Assembly (NCBI RefSeq): GCF_019175285.1
Contig: NC_056523.1
Span: 296,937,084 to 297,001,083, forward strand
Length of the DNA: 64,000 nt
Reading direction: 5' to 3'
DNA from: Sceloporus undulatus
Lineage: Eukaryota > Chordata > Lepidosauria > Squamata > Phrynosomatidae
Shown: in pieces, positions 61,667-64,000 of the stretch
How positions within the stretch are numbered: the first letter of the stretch is position 1
Layout: every line of letters starts with the position of its first letter
The notes under the pieces: generated by a model
The model's database searches: none
What the model saw: the letters and a program-made list of their open reading frames with translations, nothing else
What the model was told of the DNA's origin: nothing
Translations under genes and position numbers: made by a program

Positions 61667-61912
61667 ATGTAGTTGTTATGCGCCTTCAAGTAATTTCCGA
61701 CTTATGGCAACCTTAAAGTGAACCTATCATGGGGATTTCTTGGGAAGATTTGTTCAATGGAGGTTTGCCATTGCCATCCTCTGAGGCTGAGAATGTGTGT
61801 GTGACTTACCCAAGGTCACCCAGTGGGTTTCCATGGCCATGGCCGGGAATCAAACTCTGGTCTCCAGAGTCGTAGTCTAACACTCAAACCACTATGCCAC
61901 ACTGGTCAAAGT
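61667..61912 (-). mobile_element. Sauria-type SINE, near full length
   Basis: Plus-strand text: GTTGTTATGCGCCTTCAAGT, CCGACTTATGGCAACCTTAA, AGGTCACCCAGTGGGTTTCC, AATCAAACTCTGGTCTCCAG and AACACTCAAACCACTATGCC. It abuts the CR1 3' end at 61665. Confidence 0.88.
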
Positions 61913-61934
61913 TTAAAAATTATAACACTAAGTA

Positions 61935-62066
61935 CAGCAATGGATCTCAGCCTTTGGGCCTCCTAATATTTTGGACTTCAGATCCCAGAATTATTGGCCA
62001 TTGACTATGCCTCCTGCAAGTTGAAGTCTAAAATCTCCAGAAGACCTAAGGTTAAGAACCACTGAA
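61935..62066. repeat. Small palindromic hAT-like element
   Basis: CAATGGATCTCAGCCTTTGG and TTGGACTTCAGATCCCAGAA face TTGAAGTCTAAAATCTCCAG and CCTAAGGTTAAGAACCACTG. Inverted ends and about 130 bp length fit a MITE. Confidence 0.6.
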
Positions 62067-64000
62067 AAAAATGAACAGATCTTAACAGTTAGGAAGGACC
62101 AACTCTGTCATATAAGGATAAAAACTCAAATGGTTTCTTCTTATTAAGACTCCCGGCATCATACAAAAGAACTTAGTATTGAATTATGATCTCCAAAGCC
62201 AAAACAGAAGAGGCTGTGATGCTATAGAACAACCTATGTGGGAATGGACCTCTTAAAGATCCACTGAAAACTGACAGCAAAATGTCAGTAAGAGACAGCA
62301 TCCAAACCTTTGGGGAATGAACAAAGATATTGACACTACATAAAAGCAGAACAGGGTATATACTGAAGGAGAATAATGATAAACAGTCCAAGGAAAATAC
62401 TGATGATTTTACCATTACAAACTTGGTAGTTTCATATGGGGAAGGGCAAGTGAACAACAGAATACTACCACAGAAGGTTTTCTACCATCTTTATCAATAA
62501 ATGATAATTTGAGATGTTTTTCCCTGTGTTTGCCAGCAAGAAATTTGGATTAATGTATATAAACAAAAAATAGAAACTTTCCTCAGATATATTGTGCATA
62601 TTATCTAATCCAGAAGTATTGAATGGTAAGGGTATGCAATAAAAATTCTTGGCTACTTGCATCAATATTGAGAATATAAAGAAGAAAAATAGAATTCAGA
62701 AGAGAGACGTTGCGAGTACAGAGCCCTTAAGTGGACATATTGGCTTTGAATTTTATGTTCAAGACACTATGCCATACATGTCATTTGCACTGAGCAATAT
62801 GTACTTCAGCAGGCAATCCATATATATATAATTTGCTTTGAGTACTAAGGACAATGCATATTTTACCATCTCACATGGAATGATTTGGTAAGTGCTCCCA
62901 AGTGCTATCATGAATCTGTTGGGAGTTAATATCTGACTCAGTCTGAAGAAGAGCAGACACTGAAGTGAGCATGTAGGATATGATACTAAGTGCACATAAT
63001 GTGAAGAATTGCACCAAAACTAGCATATGGAGCATGAGGCAAGCACAGATTGGTGGTAACATGTGCTAAGTGGGGGCTGACATATGAAGTGTCATATGTC
63101 CCTACATTGGTCACCAAAAGCTATTATTTATCAGGAGAAAATGAGACAAGCAGTTTTGAAGCTGAGACAAACATCCAAGCTGAAGCTGGTTGTGAAGACA
63201 GCAAAACCAAAGATGTAGAAGGAATACAGATTATTCACCCAAGAACCCAAAATTACCTTAGAGTTGGAATATAATAGTCCTCTCAAATAAAGCAATTGAA
63301 CAGAATGATGCTGACATACCTTCAGAATTGTTTATCTGTCTCTGCAGAGATTAAGGGAAAAGATATTGCAAGTGGTTCTGTTCTTCATTGTACGATGCTT
63401 CCCCCCCCCCCCTTGAAAACAAACATGAATCCTCTATCATTGTGGCAAAGCCTTAATGGAGTAAGGTATCATCTTTCTTCCCACTGTCGCAAGAGAATCT
63501 AGCTTGAAATGCCTGTCCAAGATAAGTGGGCAGCCTAATTTTTATGCTGCAATGCAAGACATATAGCAGAGGAAAACAGAGTATCAGTACCAATGTGGGA
63601 ACAGTTTTTGACAGCTTTAAACCATCTGAGGTGAAGCAAAGAATCCATAGATTCCAAACACACTTGATGATGTGATATAGGGGCTATGGCATGTACATCT
63701 AGAACATGGTGTGGGAAACAGTTCTGATGACCATTTTTCAAATTGGTGTGCTGCACTAGCACATTCTGAATGACCAGAAATGGCATTCCAATTTCAGTTA
63801 TAAGTTAAAAAATGTCTCCTTTCCATCTTTCTTTGCATTTTGTGGTTCAAAACAAACCAATACATTTTTCAGAGATTTTGCAGCAGTTTGGGTGACTTGG
63901 GGTTGAGATAAAGAAGATTGGGAGCTTGCATGCAGCCCACATTTTTCCCACCCAGATTTAGCCAGAGAGCTAAACTCCTATCCATCCATTACTTTGAGAT

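Overview
This window is vertebrate nuclear DNA, almost certainly from a squamate reptile and probably an iguanian-type lizard. Two housekeeping genes with canonical GT-AG introns sit in a background rich in squamate-type repeats: Sauria-type tRNA SINEs, a 5S-rRNA-derived SINE, CR1 and L2-like LINEs, and many small hAT and Tigger-like DNA elements. The species call rests on repeat style and on remembered family consensus sequences, not on a search.

Layout. Bases 1-370 hold a possible exon of an unidentified minus-strand gene and a GC-rich promoter-like block with a perfect CRE and an RFX-type X-box. From 1876 to 10038, DIMT1 (18S rRNA dimethyladenosine transferase) runs on the plus strand in 12 coding exons; every phase closes and the product is 309 residues. 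Bases 10039 to about 15900 are a convergent intergenic stretch made largely of transposon remains. From about 15900 to the right edge, KIF2A (kinesin-13 microtubule depolymerase) runs on the minus strand. Seventeen coding exons are visible, one of them a 114-nt in-frame cassette. Roughly the first 112 codons and the promoter lie beyond base 64000. The tail-to-tail DIMT1/KIF2A order matches the human 5q12 arrangement.

The two genes do not form a pathway. DIMT1 acts in nucleolar small-subunit ribosome maturation. KIF2A removes tubulin from microtubule ends in spindles and neurons. Their neighbourhood is conserved synteny rather than functional coupling. The large KIF2A introns carry the accessory content: six L2-like LINE fragments, a CR1 3' end, nested insertions (hAT in LINE, LINE in SINE), a GC-rich intronic island, two minisatellite arrays (one containing a 10-N assembly gap) and long palindromes.

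I found no operon, CRISPR array, tRNA or rRNA gene, and I recognised no endogenous virus copy. Nor did I find evidence of an undescribed biological system. The observations most worth checking are the paired ZNF143/SBS1-like motifs beside DIMT1, the X-box/CRE block with its adjacent candidate exon, the KIF2A cassette exon with a weak donor, and the well-bounded DNA transposons. All boundaries were read by eye; exon edges are good to the base, repeat edges are approximate unless a target-site duplication is quoted.
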